A stretch of 64,000 bases of DNA from Geobacter sp. UBA5735 (GTDB taxonomy: Bacteria > Desulfobacterota > Desulfuromonadia > Geobacterales > Geobacteraceae): contig DIFZ01000046.1 in the NCBI GenBank assembly GCA_002419385.1, forward strand, positions 62,001-126,000, in the 5' to 3' direction. The translations under genes were made by a program, and so were the position numbers. This document shows positions 48,638 through 57,500 of this stretch, one piece after another; position 1 is the stretch's first letter, and the number at the start of each line of letters is the position of its first letter. The notes beneath the pieces were generated by a model. That model was not told the origin of the DNA. It made no database searches and worked only from the letters and a program-made list of their open reading frames with translations.

Positions 48638-50356
48638 GTGGAGCCGGTAAGGGAACGTCGCTGGACACTGGCGCAACCTGACGGGGAGCGCCGTGCCGAA
48701 CTTGCGTGCAGCTGCTCCCTGCCGCCGCTTCTGGCGGGTCTCCTGCTGAACAGGGGCATAGGGGATGCCGAAGCGGCGCGCCGGTTTCTGAACCCCAATC
48801 TTTCCGACCTGCACGACCCTTACCTCCTTGAGGACATGGAAGCCGCAGTCCAGCGTCTTTTGACCGCTATAGCCGAACGACAGAAAATCTGCATCTACGG
48901 GGATTATGACGCAGACGGGCTGACGTCAGTTGCTGTGCTGTCCGGATTCCTGCTGCAACTCGGGGCTGACTGCTGTTACCACATCCCCCACCGGATCGAG
49001 GAAGGTTACGGCCTTTCAGCGGAAGGAATCCGCGCCGTGGCCGGCCGGGGCGCCAGGGTCATCGTCACCGCAGATTGCGGAATATCCGCGTTTGAGGAAG
49101 CGGCGCTCTGCGCCGCACTCGGAATCGACCTCATCATCACCGATCACCACACCCCCTCCAGTGAAATTCCGCGCGCTCTCGCGGTGATCAATCCCCTGAG
49201 AAGCGGCGACCGCTTTCCCTGCAAGGCGCTCGCCGGCGTCGGTGTCGTTTTCAATCTTGTCGTCGCGCTCAGGATGCGGTTGCGGGAGAAGGGCTTTTTT
49301 CTCGCGAACCCGGAACCTAACCTGCGGGAATGCCTCGATCTGGTTGCGCTGGGGACAGTTGCCGACATCGTTCCGCTCGTGGACGAAAACCGGATCCTGG
49401 TCAGTTACGGGTTGCGTGAGCTGACTTCCGCCTCAAGGGTTGGGATCAGGGAGCTGAAAAAGGTTTCGGGGATACCTGGCGAAGTGGATTGCGCCGCGGT
49501 GGGTTTCAGGCTGGCGCCGCGTCTCAATGCTGCCGGCAGGCTGGATGACGCCGCGCTGGGAGCGGAACTCCTGCTGACGGCAGATGAACAGAAGGCTGCC
49601 TCCCTGGCCGGCATGCTGGATGCCAGCAACGAAGAACGCCAGGGCCTGGAACGGGCGATGCTGGACGATGCGATCGGGATGGTGGAAGATGACCCGTTGA
49701 TGGCGGAACGACGGAGCATTGTTCTTGCTTCCGAAGCCTGGCACCCGGGCGTGATCGGGATCGTGGCCTCGCGCATGGTCGAACGCTATCACCGTCCCAC
49801 CATACTGATTTCGCTGCAGGACGGGAACGGGAAAGGGTCGGGCCGCAGCATCCCCGGTTTCCATCTCCATGAAGCTCTCGGGGACTGCGCCGGGCAGTTG
49901 CTGCGGTTCGGGGGACACAAGTATGCGGCCGGACTGACAATTGACGAAACCCTGGTGGATGCGTTCGCCGACAGCTTTGACGCGATTGCGGCCGAACGTA
50001 TCCCGCCGGAGGAGCTGGTGCCGGAAATAAGGATCGATGCCGAACTGGCCGCCGACGATGCCTGCCTCGAAACGGTGGCGCTCCTGGACTCGCTGGGGCC
50101 GTTCGGCGTCGGTAATCCCCGTCCTGTTTTCCTCATGCGCGGACTGCAGGTTCTGCAACGCTCTCTCATGAAAGAGCGGCACGTGCGGATGCGGCTTGGG
50201 GCTGGAGGGACGGTATTCGAAGCCGTTGGATTCGGACTGGCCGGAAGGGTCCCGGCTGCGGATCAGGTGGACATTGTTTTTTCCCTGGACTGCAACCAGT
50301 GGAACGGGAGACGCTCGGTTCGCCTGATGCTCAAGGATGTGCGGGCATCCGGATGA
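48638..50356 (+). CDS. recJ: Single-stranded-DNA-specific exonuclease RecJ
   Basis: A 572-aa DHH-family 5'-3' exonuclease used in recombination and mismatch repair. Motifs I-IV: YGDYDADGLTSVAVL, VTADCG, ITDHHTPS and GTVADIVPLVDENR. DHHA1 motifs follow: GRLDDAALGAELL and SGRSIPGFHLHEALG, RFGGHKYAAGL; a C-terminal OB fold closes the protein (LDSLGPFGVGNPRPVFL). GTG start 48638 follows AGGGGAGGGG. The length is usual. Confidence 0.95.
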   Translation: MEPVRERRWTLAQPDGERRAELACSCSLPPLLAGLLLNRGIGDAEAARRFLNPNLSDLHDPYLLEDMEAAVQRLLTAIAERQKICIYGDYDADGLTSVAVLSGFLLQLGADCCYHIPHRIEEGYGLSAEGIRAVAGRGARVIVTADCGISAFEEAALCAALGIDLIITDHHTPSSEIPRALAVINPLRSGDRFPCKALAGVGVVFNLVVALRMRLREKGFFLANPEPNLRECLDLVALGTVADIVPLVDENRILVSYGLRELTSASRVGIRELKKVSGIPGEVDCAAVGFRLAPRLNAAGRLDDAALGAELLLTADEQKAASLAGMLDASNEERQGLERAMLDDAIGMVEDDPLMAERRSIVLASEAWHPGVIGIVASRMVERYHRPTILISLQDGNGKGSGRSIPGFHLHEALGDCAGQLLRFGGHKYAAGLTIDETLVDAFADSFDAIAAERIPPEELVPEIRIDAELAADDACLETVALLDSLGPFGVGNPRPVFLMRGLQVLQRSLMKERHVRMRLGAGGTVFEAVGFGLAGRVPAADQVDIVFSLDCNQWNGRRSVRLMLKDVRASG

Positions 50357-50413
50357 ACACAAACATGTTTTCGACATGGAGACATTTGTGGATACCGTTT
50401 CTGGCAGGTTTGC

Positions 50414-50422
50414 TGGTATAAT
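50414..50422 (+). promoter_or_regulatory. Extended -10 promoter before the CDF transporter gene
   Basis: TGG-TATAAT (50414-50422): a perfect -10 box with the TGn extension. No clear -35 box is present, which is acceptable for extended -10 promoters. The start codon lies 31 bases downstream. Confidence 0.6.
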
Positions 50423-50453
50423 GGTTCCGATAAGCTGAAACCGGGGTAACGCC

Positions 50454-51353
50454 GTGCAGAGACAGGACAGATTCGTAAGCGCCGAGAGGGTTATCAGAAC
50501 AGGCTTCTGGATCAATGCGGCCCTCATGCTGCTCAAGCTGTCGTGCGGCTATTTCGGCGGTTCGGAAGCCGTTTTCGCGGACGGTGTGGAAAGCGCCAGC
50601 GATTTCATCGCCATTTCCTCGACCATGATTGCACTCCGCATCGGGCGTGAGCCTCTGGACGGTTCCCATCCCTATGGCCATGGTCGTGCGGAAAGCATTT
50701 CCGCCATGGTGGTCTCGCTGGTCATACTCCTCTCGGGAGTCGGAATCCTGGCGCGGGCGGCAATCACCATCAAATCGGGGGACTTTCCCAAGCCAGAGCT
50801 GTTTGCGGTCATGGCGGCAGTGCTTACGATAGTGGTCAAGGAATACCTTTACCGCTTTTCCCAGCAGGTCGGTGCGAAGCTGGAAAGTCCGGCAGTGCTG
50901 GCCATAGCAAAGGATCACAGAAAGGACGCGCTGACCTCAGTCGCCACGCTGGCAGGGGTTTTGGGAGCCTATTTCGGTTTCGGCATAATGGATCCGCTCG
51001 CAGCAGGACTCACTTCGCTCTTCATCTTCATTATCGCGTACGGGACATTCCGCAGTGCTGCCCATGATCTGATGGACGGCCGGCCGCCGGAAAAACTGAT
51101 CAGTGAAATCTGCGTTCTGGCCGAGCAATACGAGGGGGTGGAACACGTTCATGACATCAGGGCACGAAGGTCGGGACAATTTCTGCTCGTAGATCTGAAG
51201 CTGGACATGGATCCGGATATGACCGTCAGGAAGTCGCACTCTATCTCGACCCAGGTGAAGAAAGGCATTTTCAGGATGTTTCCCAATGTGGGCGATGTCA
51301 TGATTCACATCAATCCACATGATGAAAAACACACTGATTTGACGAGGCTCTAG
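50454..51353 (+). CDS. Cation diffusion facilitator (CDF) family transporter
   Basis: A 299-aa divalent-metal/proton antiporter of the inner membrane. About six TMs; the metal-site motifs are FADGVESASDF (TM2, two Asp) and KDHRKDALTSVATLAG (TM5, HxxxD). The extended HPYGHGRAESISAMVVS loop is typical of the family, and the C-terminal cytoplasmic domain (EICVLAEQYEGVEHVHDIRARRSG) follows. TM2 lacks the usual first His of the HxxxD pair (ADGVESASD), which may shift metal preference towards iron or manganese; this is inference. Start GTG 50454. Confidence 0.92.
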   Translation: MQRQDRFVSAERVIRTGFWINAALMLLKLSCGYFGGSEAVFADGVESASDFIAISSTMIALRIGREPLDGSHPYGHGRAESISAMVVSLVILLSGVGILARAAITIKSGDFPKPELFAVMAAVLTIVVKEYLYRFSQQVGAKLESPAVLAIAKDHRKDALTSVATLAGVLGAYFGFGIMDPLAAGLTSLFIFIIAYGTFRSAAHDLMDGRPPEKLISEICVLAEQYEGVEHVHDIRARRSGQFLLVDLKLDMDPDMTVRKSHSISTQVKKGIFRMFPNVGDVMIHINPHDEKHTDLTRL

Positions 51354-51449
51354 GTTTGGCGGATCTGCGCGGTTTGTGGCGCCGGGGAGCTTGCTTTGAT
51401 GCAGGTTCCCTGGCGGAAATCCCGCACGACCGCTCTTCAGGAGGCAGCA

Positions 51450-52868
51450 ATGCATAAGAGATTCATGGTTTCATTTCTGACCGTGGTAGCGATCGTAACG
51501 GCGTGTGCGGCGGCATGCCGGGCGGCGACGGTTACGATCGCCCACAAAAGCGGCGGTGTCTACGAGATACGGGGGTCTGAGTTATCATCAGTAGCGGGAA
51601 TAGATCTGCAGATATCATATGACGGCGCCACCCTGGCAAGCCCGGCCGTTGCCAAGGGAAGCCTGGCATCGGGCGCGCTCATGGATTCCAATACCGCCAG
51701 CGCCGGAACTATCCGCATGGCAGTGATTACAACGAGGCCGATAACCGGATCCGGCGTCATTGCCACGATTACGTTCCGACTCGTCGGCAGTTCTTCAGGC
51801 AAGATTATTTCCATGACGGCAAGCCTGATTGACAAGAGCGGAACACGATTGAATTCGCAGGTGCGGATCATCAATCCCGTCGACTCGACCCGCTCTGATG
51901 CCGCCGGGACTTCGGAAGAGACGGCGTCCGGCGATACGTCGACGGCTTCTTCAACTACCACCACAACACCGGAGAATTCCGCTGCAGTGTCGGATATGGA
52001 ATCCACAATCGACCAGTCTTCGAATGCCGTGCCGTCTTCTTCGGGGACGGCACGGGGCCAGGCGGTGATGCTCTCCGGTGTCGGGATGTCTTCCGGCGCC
52101 GGCGGACCTGACGCAATGCCGGAGCCTGCTCCAGCCCAGGGAATGATGGGCGGAGGCGAGAGCCAAGCAATGCCGACGGAGATGCCGGGCATGCAGCCGG
52201 ACGAGGGACCTGTACCGACGATGTCGGCAATGACTCCGGGAGCGGGCTCCGCCCGGGGAAAGACCGTTGCTTCCCTGTCGGCAACAAACTCTGCCGGAAT
52301 GCGGGTGACTGCGCCACATGCGCAGACCGTGCTGGACAGATTCCGCACTTATGGCGGGCAGAGAACCGTCGCAGCATATGCCGCCCTGTTCGATCAACCG
52401 GTGAGTCCTGAGTGCCGGCAGGAGCCTTCTGTCGGCCTGTCCGATGGAATCTCGACCGTGAGGCTGATCCTTGCCCGCGCAGGCAGCGGAAACGCAGCGC
52501 CCAATTTTGCTTTTTCCGGCGCGGCACTCGTATCTATGAAAAAAGGTGCGGGAAACTCTTGGGTGATTGAGGTAAGGCCGGAGACAGGGGTGAACAGTGC
52601 GATGGTGACCGCACTTGTCGACAGTATGGCGAGGAAATTCCCCCTTACTGTCGCCCAGCCGCTGGAGATGCGGGGCGGGGCTTCAGGCCTGAAGGCGACG
52701 GAAAAGGATTTCGCGGTCTTCCTGAAGCAGCGAGGGACGGACAAGGCGCCATTGTATGACCTCAACCGGGACGGCAGGAGGGACTATGTCGATGAATACA
52801 TCTTTACGGCAAACTATGTCGTGGCTGCCGGGAAAACGAACAACGGAAAGCAGCGGACCTCGAAATGA
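51450..52868 (+). CDS. Secreted protein with cohesin-like and dockerin-like parts
   Basis: A 472-aa exported protein. Signal peptide (SFLTVVAIVTACAAACRAA); residues about 25-135 resemble a cohesin domain (GSELSSVAGIDLQISYDGATL; SGVIATITFRLVG). A long Ser/Thr, then Gly/Pro/Met-rich linker follows (about 140-300). The C-terminus has an EF-hand type loop DLNRDGRRDYVDEYIF, the first half of a dockerin repeat. In cellulosomes cohesins bind dockerins; having both in one protein could allow self-association, calcium dependent. ATG 51450 follows AGGAGGCAGCA. No LPXTG or other anchor is visible. Confidence 0.8.
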   Translation: MHKRFMVSFLTVVAIVTACAAACRAATVTIAHKSGGVYEIRGSELSSVAGIDLQISYDGATLASPAVAKGSLASGALMDSNTASAGTIRMAVITTRPITGSGVIATITFRLVGSSSGKIISMTASLIDKSGTRLNSQVRIINPVDSTRSDAAGTSEETASGDTSTASSTTTTTPENSAAVSDMESTIDQSSNAVPSSSGTARGQAVMLSGVGMSSGAGGPDAMPEPAPAQGMMGGGESQAMPTEMPGMQPDEGPVPTMSAMTPGAGSARGKTVASLSATNSAGMRVTAPHAQTVLDRFRTYGGQRTVAAYAALFDQPVSPECRQEPSVGLSDGISTVRLILARAGSGNAAPNFAFSGAALVSMKKGAGNSWVIEVRPETGVNSAMVTALVDSMARKFPLTVAQPLEMRGGASGLKATEKDFAVFLKQRGTDKAPLYDLNRDGRRDYVDEYIFTANYVVAAGKTNNGKQRTSK

Positions 52869-52896
52869 TGGTGCCATGTGTGTCAGTCCTGAAGTG

Positions 52897-52928
52897 AAGG
52901 CCCGGTCGGCAGTGTTTGGTCGGGCCTT
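52897..52928 (+). terminator. Intrinsic terminator after the cohesin-like gene
   Basis: AAGGCCCG and CGGGCCTT pair (8 bp), with a 16-nt loop; TTCTTT follows the stem. It closes the gene at 52868. Confidence 0.8.
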
Positions 52929-53127
52929 TTCTTTGTCCACGCCATGGATCGCCCACATGGCAGTGCAGGGTGATCACGCTGGAGGGAATCCTTTTCCTGC
53001 ACGGCAGGCAAACCGCTTTTCTCACCATGGCTGCTGTGGTATCATGCTGCAGTTGTCTGGCTCGCGGTAAACGTATCCGCAGTGTGGCGGGAGGGAAATC
53101 CGTCAGCCGGCAAAGGGAAGGGAACAC

Positions 53128-54147
53128 GTGAAGAAAGTGAACAGGAACCGGAGAAATACCGGCAAAAAACATGGGGGACTCAGTCCGCTGGTGTATCTCC
53201 TGGTTGTCGTGCTGCTGGCAGGGGGCGTCTTCCTGCTGCTGGAAAAGGGCACGAAAACCGTTCGCCAAGCTCCTGAAAAGAAACCACGGACCGCGGCAGT
53301 GGAGAAGGGCCACGGGGCCCCGTCACGGTCTGCAGCCGAGAAACCTGATAGTCGCGTGCCGGCGGAGAAGCAGGCGCAGCAAGCGGAGCCTGGTGAGCCG
53401 TTCAAACAGCCACCGGTACAGAAGAAGTACACCTCGCATCCTGTTTCACCGCCTGTTGCCAAAGGGCCTGAAGCTCCTCTCGGGAGCGGGACTGTAGCCA
53501 TCATTATCGATGACATGGGCAAAAGCACAGCGGAGGTGCGTGAATTGATGGCGATCGGAGTGCCTCTCAGCTTTGCGGTGATCCCCGGTCTCGGCCAGGC
53601 AGAGCAGGTTGCCCGGGCTGCACATGGCAGGGGGTACCAGGTCCTGCTGCATATTCCCATGGAGCCGAAAGATTATCCGCGCAAGCGTCTCGAATCGAAC
53701 GGTCTGCTGCTCGCCCAGGGCAGCGCCGCAATCGAGGACCGGATGGCCGGCTATCTGCGGCAGGTTCCCCATGCCGTGGGCGCCAACAATCACATGGGGT
53801 CCCGCTTTACCGAGGACCGGGAAAAAATGCGGACGGTCCTGGGGGTCCTGAAGGGGAAAGGGCTGTTCTTCGTGGACAGTATGACCACATCCGGTTCCGT
53901 CGGCATTCCTCTGTCGCGCGAACTGGGTGTGAGGACCGCTGCGCGAAATGTCTTCATTGACAACAGCGACGACGTACCTGCCATAAAAGCGCAGCTTGGT
54001 ACCCTTGCCCGGATGGCTGCCAAAAGAGGGAGCGCCGTGGGCATCTGCCACCCGCATCGGGCCACCATACGGGCGCTTGCCGAAGAACTGCCGGTGCTCC
54101 AGAGCCGGGGAATACGCTTTGTCTACGTTTCGCATCTGGTCAGGTGA
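53128..54147 (+). CDS. Divergent polysaccharide deacetylase family protein
   Basis: A 339-aa protein. One N-terminal membrane anchor (residues 20-39, LVYLLVVVLLAGGVFLLL), a basic/proline-rich linker up to about 125, and a NodB-like barrel: VAIIIDDMGKSTAEVREL, PLSFAVIPGLGQAE, LLHIPMEPKDYPRK, GANNHMGSRFTED, and VGICHPH. The family (often called divergent polysaccharide deacetylase or DUF610/YibQ type) keeps the fold and Asp/His positions of deacetylases, but the substrate is not known. It is likely periplasmic, anchored in the inner membrane. GTG start 53128 follows GGGAAGGGAAC. Confidence 0.9.
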   Translation: MKKVNRNRRNTGKKHGGLSPLVYLLVVVLLAGGVFLLLEKGTKTVRQAPEKKPRTAAVEKGHGAPSRSAAEKPDSRVPAEKQAQQAEPGEPFKQPPVQKKYTSHPVSPPVAKGPEAPLGSGTVAIIIDDMGKSTAEVRELMAIGVPLSFAVIPGLGQAEQVARAAHGRGYQVLLHIPMEPKDYPRKRLESNGLLLAQGSAAIEDRMAGYLRQVPHAVGANNHMGSRFTEDREKMRTVLGVLKGKGLFFVDSMTTSGSVGIPLSRELGVRTAARNVFIDNSDDVPAIKAQLGTLARMAAKRGSAVGICHPHRATIRALAEELPVLQSRGIRFVYVSHLVR

Positions 54148-54173
54148 CAGGTACTGACAGGCCCGTGGAATGG

Positions 54174-55562
54174 CTACAGCAGGTGCGCGACGTGCTGCAT
54201 CGTCCTGATGAGCCTCTTGTAGTTTTCTTCAAAGAGGATGGTTTCAGGTTTCTGGGGGTTTGCCGGATGGATAAGAAGAAAAGCGTCACGCATTCTGCCG
54301 GGAAGTTCGCCAAGCGTTTCCGAGAGGAAGGCATACATGCCGTTCCTTGTGCGTGAAAAGCTGTTGCCGTCGTATTCACGCAAGGGATGGACTTTTTTCA
54401 TCACCCGGTTTCCGTCCAAGGTGAAACGATGCACTTCCACCACAGCCTCGCCGTTGTCAGTTGCGGGCCTGATGGCAAAGACGGACTCATGGGATGTTTC
54501 CCTGAACATGAGCAGCAGCGGGTCGTCATCGTCAAGCTTTTTCCGCGCGTCATAGAGATATTCGAGCAGGAAACCGGAGCAGCAGCGGTCTTCCAGGAAT
54601 CCGCAAGCGCCGCCGTCAGAGGCTTCGTAGTAAAAGGAGAAGCCGCCTGACGATTCGCGTGGGGCTTTCCCGTCACAGAGGATGCAGTTCCGCTTGAGCC
54701 GGGACTGGCGAGCTTCGAAGGATTCCCTTTTCCGCTCTTCCTCGGAGAGCAGCCAGCTGTGGTAGAGCATGGCGCGCGGTTGTTCGGTGTCCCGGTACTC
54801 TTCCAGGATTGTTCTGGAGAGCCGGGCATACTGGCTGTAGACATCGGTTCCGCGGGCATGGGTCAGGATGGGGTAGATCTTCCCCTCTGGGTTCGTGTTG
54901 AGGCTCTCCACCTTGGGGCTCTTTGAGATGTAACCGTCAAGGCAGCGGTAGCCCCTGTTGACGGCAAAGGCCCTGAGGAGCGACTTGTGGTCCTTGAAGG
55001 GGCCCTGGTACTTGATGCGCGCATCCACGAGGCACGGGATGATCGTCAGGTTCTTCCTGTCCAGTCCGCGCCTGTCGAAGAGGTCGAAGATATTGCGGCA
55101 GTTTTCCAGGCTGGGCATGTCCTTGACCGGGATGATGACGCGGTCTGATGCATACAGGGCGTTCTGGGTCAGGATGTTCAGCTCCGGCCTGGTGTCGATG
55201 ATCAGGATGCCGGGAATGCCCGAAAGTGCCAGCAGCCGGGCAAGCACCATGGACCCCCTCGTCGTTTCGCGCAGCTCATCAAGGGCAAGCGATGAAGGAA
55301 TATAGCCCACACCGTACTGGCCGGTGTGGACCAGGTCCGCTCCCGGAGTCCCGCGGAGCAGGTCGGCGATGTCGCCCGACGGTTTCTGCCCCTTGATGGA
55401 GAACATCTTGTCAATGGTGAAATGGTTGTCAAGCGAGAAGATGGTTACCGGCAGGTCTTCGGCATGGGCTTTCAGGTAGATTGCCAGGTTGGTGGCGAGG
55501 GTGGTCTTGCCCACGCCTCCCTTTTCGGACGAAATGGTTATTACGTATGGATACCTTTGCAT
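54174..55562 (-). CDS. ParA/MinD-type ATPase with unknown C-terminal domain
   Basis: A 462-aa protein. The N-terminal part has the deviant Walker A SEKGGVGKTTLATNLA, the switch region IIDTRPELN and VIIPVKDMPSLENCRNI, typical of ParA-like partition or positioning ATPases. Residues from about 260 to the end are unfamiliar: a basic helix (EEERKRESFEARQSRLKRNC), then a cysteine-bearing segment (CILCDG; GGACGFLEDRCCS) and a hydrophobic C-terminal half. Start ATG 55562 begins the conserved YVITISSEKGGVGK; no ribosome site precedes it. The frame stays open for 358 more codons, but this runs through the heptad repeats and antisense to xseA, so it is not coding. No ParB is nearby. Confidence 0.85.
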   Translation of the reverse strand: MQRYPYVITISSEKGGVGKTTLATNLAIYLKAHAEDLPVTIFSLDNHFTIDKMFSIKGQKPSGDIADLLRGTPGADLVHTGQYGVGYIPSSLALDELRETTRGSMVLARLLALSGIPGILIIDTRPELNILTQNALYASDRVIIPVKDMPSLENCRNIFDLFDRRGLDRKNLTIIPCLVDARIKYQGPFKDHKSLLRAFAVNRGYRCLDGYISKSPKVESLNTNPEGKIYPILTHARGTDVYSQYARLSRTILEEYRDTEQPRAMLYHSWLLSEEERKRESFEARQSRLKRNCILCDGKAPRESSGGFSFYYEASDGGACGFLEDRCCSGFLLEYLYDARKKLDDDDPLLLMFRETSHESVFAIRPATDNGEAVVEVHRFTLDGNRVMKKVHPLREYDGNSFSRTRNGMYAFLSETLGELPGRMRDAFLLIHPANPQKPETILFEENYKRLIRTMQHVAHLL

Positions 55563-55625
55563 AGGGGGTGATGGTACTATAAAGTTTCGATGCCGGTCAA
55601 ATAATTGTTTCGCCCATGGGCGAGC

Positions 55626-55723
55626 GGCAGAAGGCAAAGGGCACAAGGCAAAAGGCAAAGGGCATAGGGCAAAGGGCATAGGGCAAAGGGCAAAGGGCAT
55701 AGGGCAAAGGGCACGAGGCACGA
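55626..55723 (+). repeat. Heptanucleotide tandem array (GGCANNN)14
   Basis: Fourteen consecutive 7-base units without a gap, each GGCA plus GAA, AAG, CAA, AAA, AAG, TAG, AAG, TAG, AAG, AAG, TAG, AAG, CGA, CGA. GGCAAAG and GGCATAG alternate in the middle. It lies between the divergent ParA-like gene (start 55562) and xseA (start 55809), within both upstream regions. A 5-unit relative lies at 44220-44254. Slipped-strand copy-number change is likely. Confidence 0.92.
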
Positions 55724-55808
55724 GAGTTTCTCCCGTCCGGAAGAGCACGGGGAGCTTCGGTCCGGCCCATTTGATTTCTTCCTGATGGATTTGGGATAGC
55801 AGGTGAGC

Positions 55809-57164
55809 ATGAGTCTGTTCGAGGAGAGAACCATACTGACTGTCAGCCGGCTGACCGGGCTGATCCGCGGGGTGCTGGAGGAGAATTTCGAGCATGTCTG
55901 GGTGGAGGGGGAGGTGTCGAATCTTGCGCTCCCTGCTTCGGGACATCTGTATTTCACCCTCAAGGATCCGGGTGCGCAGATCCGCTGCGTCATGTTCCGT
56001 GCTTCCGCCAGGGCGCTGCGCTTCAAGCTGCAGAACGGGATGATGCTCGTTGCGCGCGGCAGGGTGTCGGTGTATGACCAGCGAGGAGAATATCAGTTCA
56101 TCGTTGAATACCTCGAGCCGAAAGGGGTCGGTGCGCTGCAGCTGGCATTCGTCCAGCTGAAGGAGAAGCTGGCCAGGGAGGGGCTGTTCGACGAATCGCG
56201 GAAACAACGGCTGCCGGTGCTGCCGCTGAAGATCGGTATCGTGACGTCGACGAGCGGCGCAGCTCTTCATGACATTCTGACAGTCCTGCGACACCGCCAT
56301 GCCGGTGTCGACGTGCTGATCTCTCCCGTCAGAGTGCAGGGCGAGGGAGCTGCCGAAGAGATTGCCGGGGCGGTTCGGGACTTCAACAGGTACGGAGACG
56401 TGGATGTGCTGATCGTGGGACGCGGCGGCGGATCCCTGGAGGACTTGTGGTCCTTCAACGAAGAAGTGGTGGCGAGAGCCATCTTTTCCTCGAGGATACC
56501 GGTGATTTCCGCCGTGGGGCATGAAGTGGATTTCACCATAGCCGATCTTGTCGCCGATATGCGTGCGCCCACCCCTTCTGCCGCTGCAGAGATGGTGGTG
56601 AAGAGCAGAGAGGAGATGGACAACCATCTCCAGCACCTTTCACGCCGGCTGTTCAATGCTCTCGACCGCCGCATGACGTCGTGCAGAGAACGGCTGGTCA
56701 GCACAATGAGGGCACTCAAGGACCCGACGATGCTGGTGGGTAATCTTTTCCAGCGGATCGATGAACTGCGGGACAGGATGTCCAGGGCCCTGCGCGGGGA
56801 GCTTCGCCTGCTGAGGGAGGGACTCGCCGCTGACATGCACAGGCTCAGGCTTTCACATCCAGTACTGGCCGTAGAGCGGTGCCGGGAGAGATTGCTGGCA
56901 CTTGATGCGCGGATGACCAGCTTGGTGACCCGGCAGCTGGATGGCCATCGGGAGAGGACTTCCGTCAGCGTTGCCAGGCTTCATGCTTATTCACCCCTTA
57001 CTACACTGGTGCGAGGGTATTCCATAGTGCGGAGGCTGGACGACGGAACGGTGGTCCGGGACAGCCGGCAGATCGAACCGGGAGACTGTCTGGGGGTGGT
57101 GTTCGGTCATGGGTCGGCAGAGTGCGTCGTGAAGAAGAGGCATGATGAGCGGGACAGGGAATGA
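55809..57164 (+). CDS. xseA: Exodeoxyribonuclease VII large subunit
   Basis: A 451-aa nuclease subunit. N-terminal OB-fold (VWVEGEVSNLALPASGHLYFTLKD), then the catalytic domain with GIVTSTSGAALHDILTVLRHR, IIVGRGGGSLEDLW-type motif (IVGRGGGSLEDLWSFNEE), ISAVGHEVDFTIAD and APTPSAAAEM, and a coiled-coil rich C-terminal part. ATG 55809 follows AGGTGA; a GTG at 55803 is the alternative. It forms one large-small complex with XseB, which is encoded 77 bp downstream. Confidence 0.96.
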   Translation: MSLFEERTILTVSRLTGLIRGVLEENFEHVWVEGEVSNLALPASGHLYFTLKDPGAQIRCVMFRASARALRFKLQNGMMLVARGRVSVYDQRGEYQFIVEYLEPKGVGALQLAFVQLKEKLAREGLFDESRKQRLPVLPLKIGIVTSTSGAALHDILTVLRHRHAGVDVLISPVRVQGEGAAEEIAGAVRDFNRYGDVDVLIVGRGGGSLEDLWSFNEEVVARAIFSSRIPVISAVGHEVDFTIADLVADMRAPTPSAAAEMVVKSREEMDNHLQHLSRRLFNALDRRMTSCRERLVSTMRALKDPTMLVGNLFQRIDELRDRMSRALRGELRLLREGLAADMHRLRLSHPVLAVERCRERLLALDARMTSLVTRQLDGHRERTSVSVARLHAYSPLTTLVRGYSIVRRLDDGTVVRDSRQIEPGDCLGVVFGHGSAECVVKKRHDERDRE

Positions 57165-57241
57165 TGCAGGGTCTTGAAACTTGACTGGGATAACGTAATA
57201 CGTATAATGGCACGGATGTCTGGAAGGGGCATGGTAGAAAC

Positions 57242-57475
57242 ATGGCTGCTGAAAAATTCGAAACGATGCTGAGAAAGCTGGAAGACGCGGTTGAGCGGCT
57301 GGAAAGCGGCGACCTTTCTCTTGAGGATTCCCTCAAGATTTTCGAGGAGGGTGTGCGGTGCGCCAATTTCTGTGTGAAGAAGCTCGACGAGGCTGAAAAG
57401 AAGGTTGAAGTCCTGCTGAAACAGCGCGACGGCACCTTTCAGAAAAAAGAGTTTTCACCGGACAATGAACGTTGA
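57242..57475 (+). CDS. xseB: Exodeoxyribonuclease VII small subunit
   Basis: A 77-aa protein, the usual size. KFETMLRKLEDAVERLESGDLSLEDSLKIFEEG is the family signature, two helices that bind the XseA C-terminal stalk. Start ATG 57242. It lies between xseA and ispA, the common arrangement xseA-xseB-ispA-dxs. Confidence 0.97.
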   Translation: MAAEKFETMLRKLEDAVERLESGDLSLEDSLKIFEEGVRCANFCVKKLDEAEKKVEVLLKQRDGTFQKKEFSPDNER

Positions 57476-57500
57476 TTTCTGATGGAGAGCAGGTGACCGT

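Noticed and set aside
55626..55723. Tandem array as a CRISPR
   Set aside because: The unit is 7 bases with no spacers and no cas genes.
55563..56636. 358-codon upstream extension of the ParA-like - strand frame
   Set aside because: It runs through the heptad array (giving a Leu-Cys-Pro repeat) and antisense to xseA; the conserved ParA start lies at 55562.
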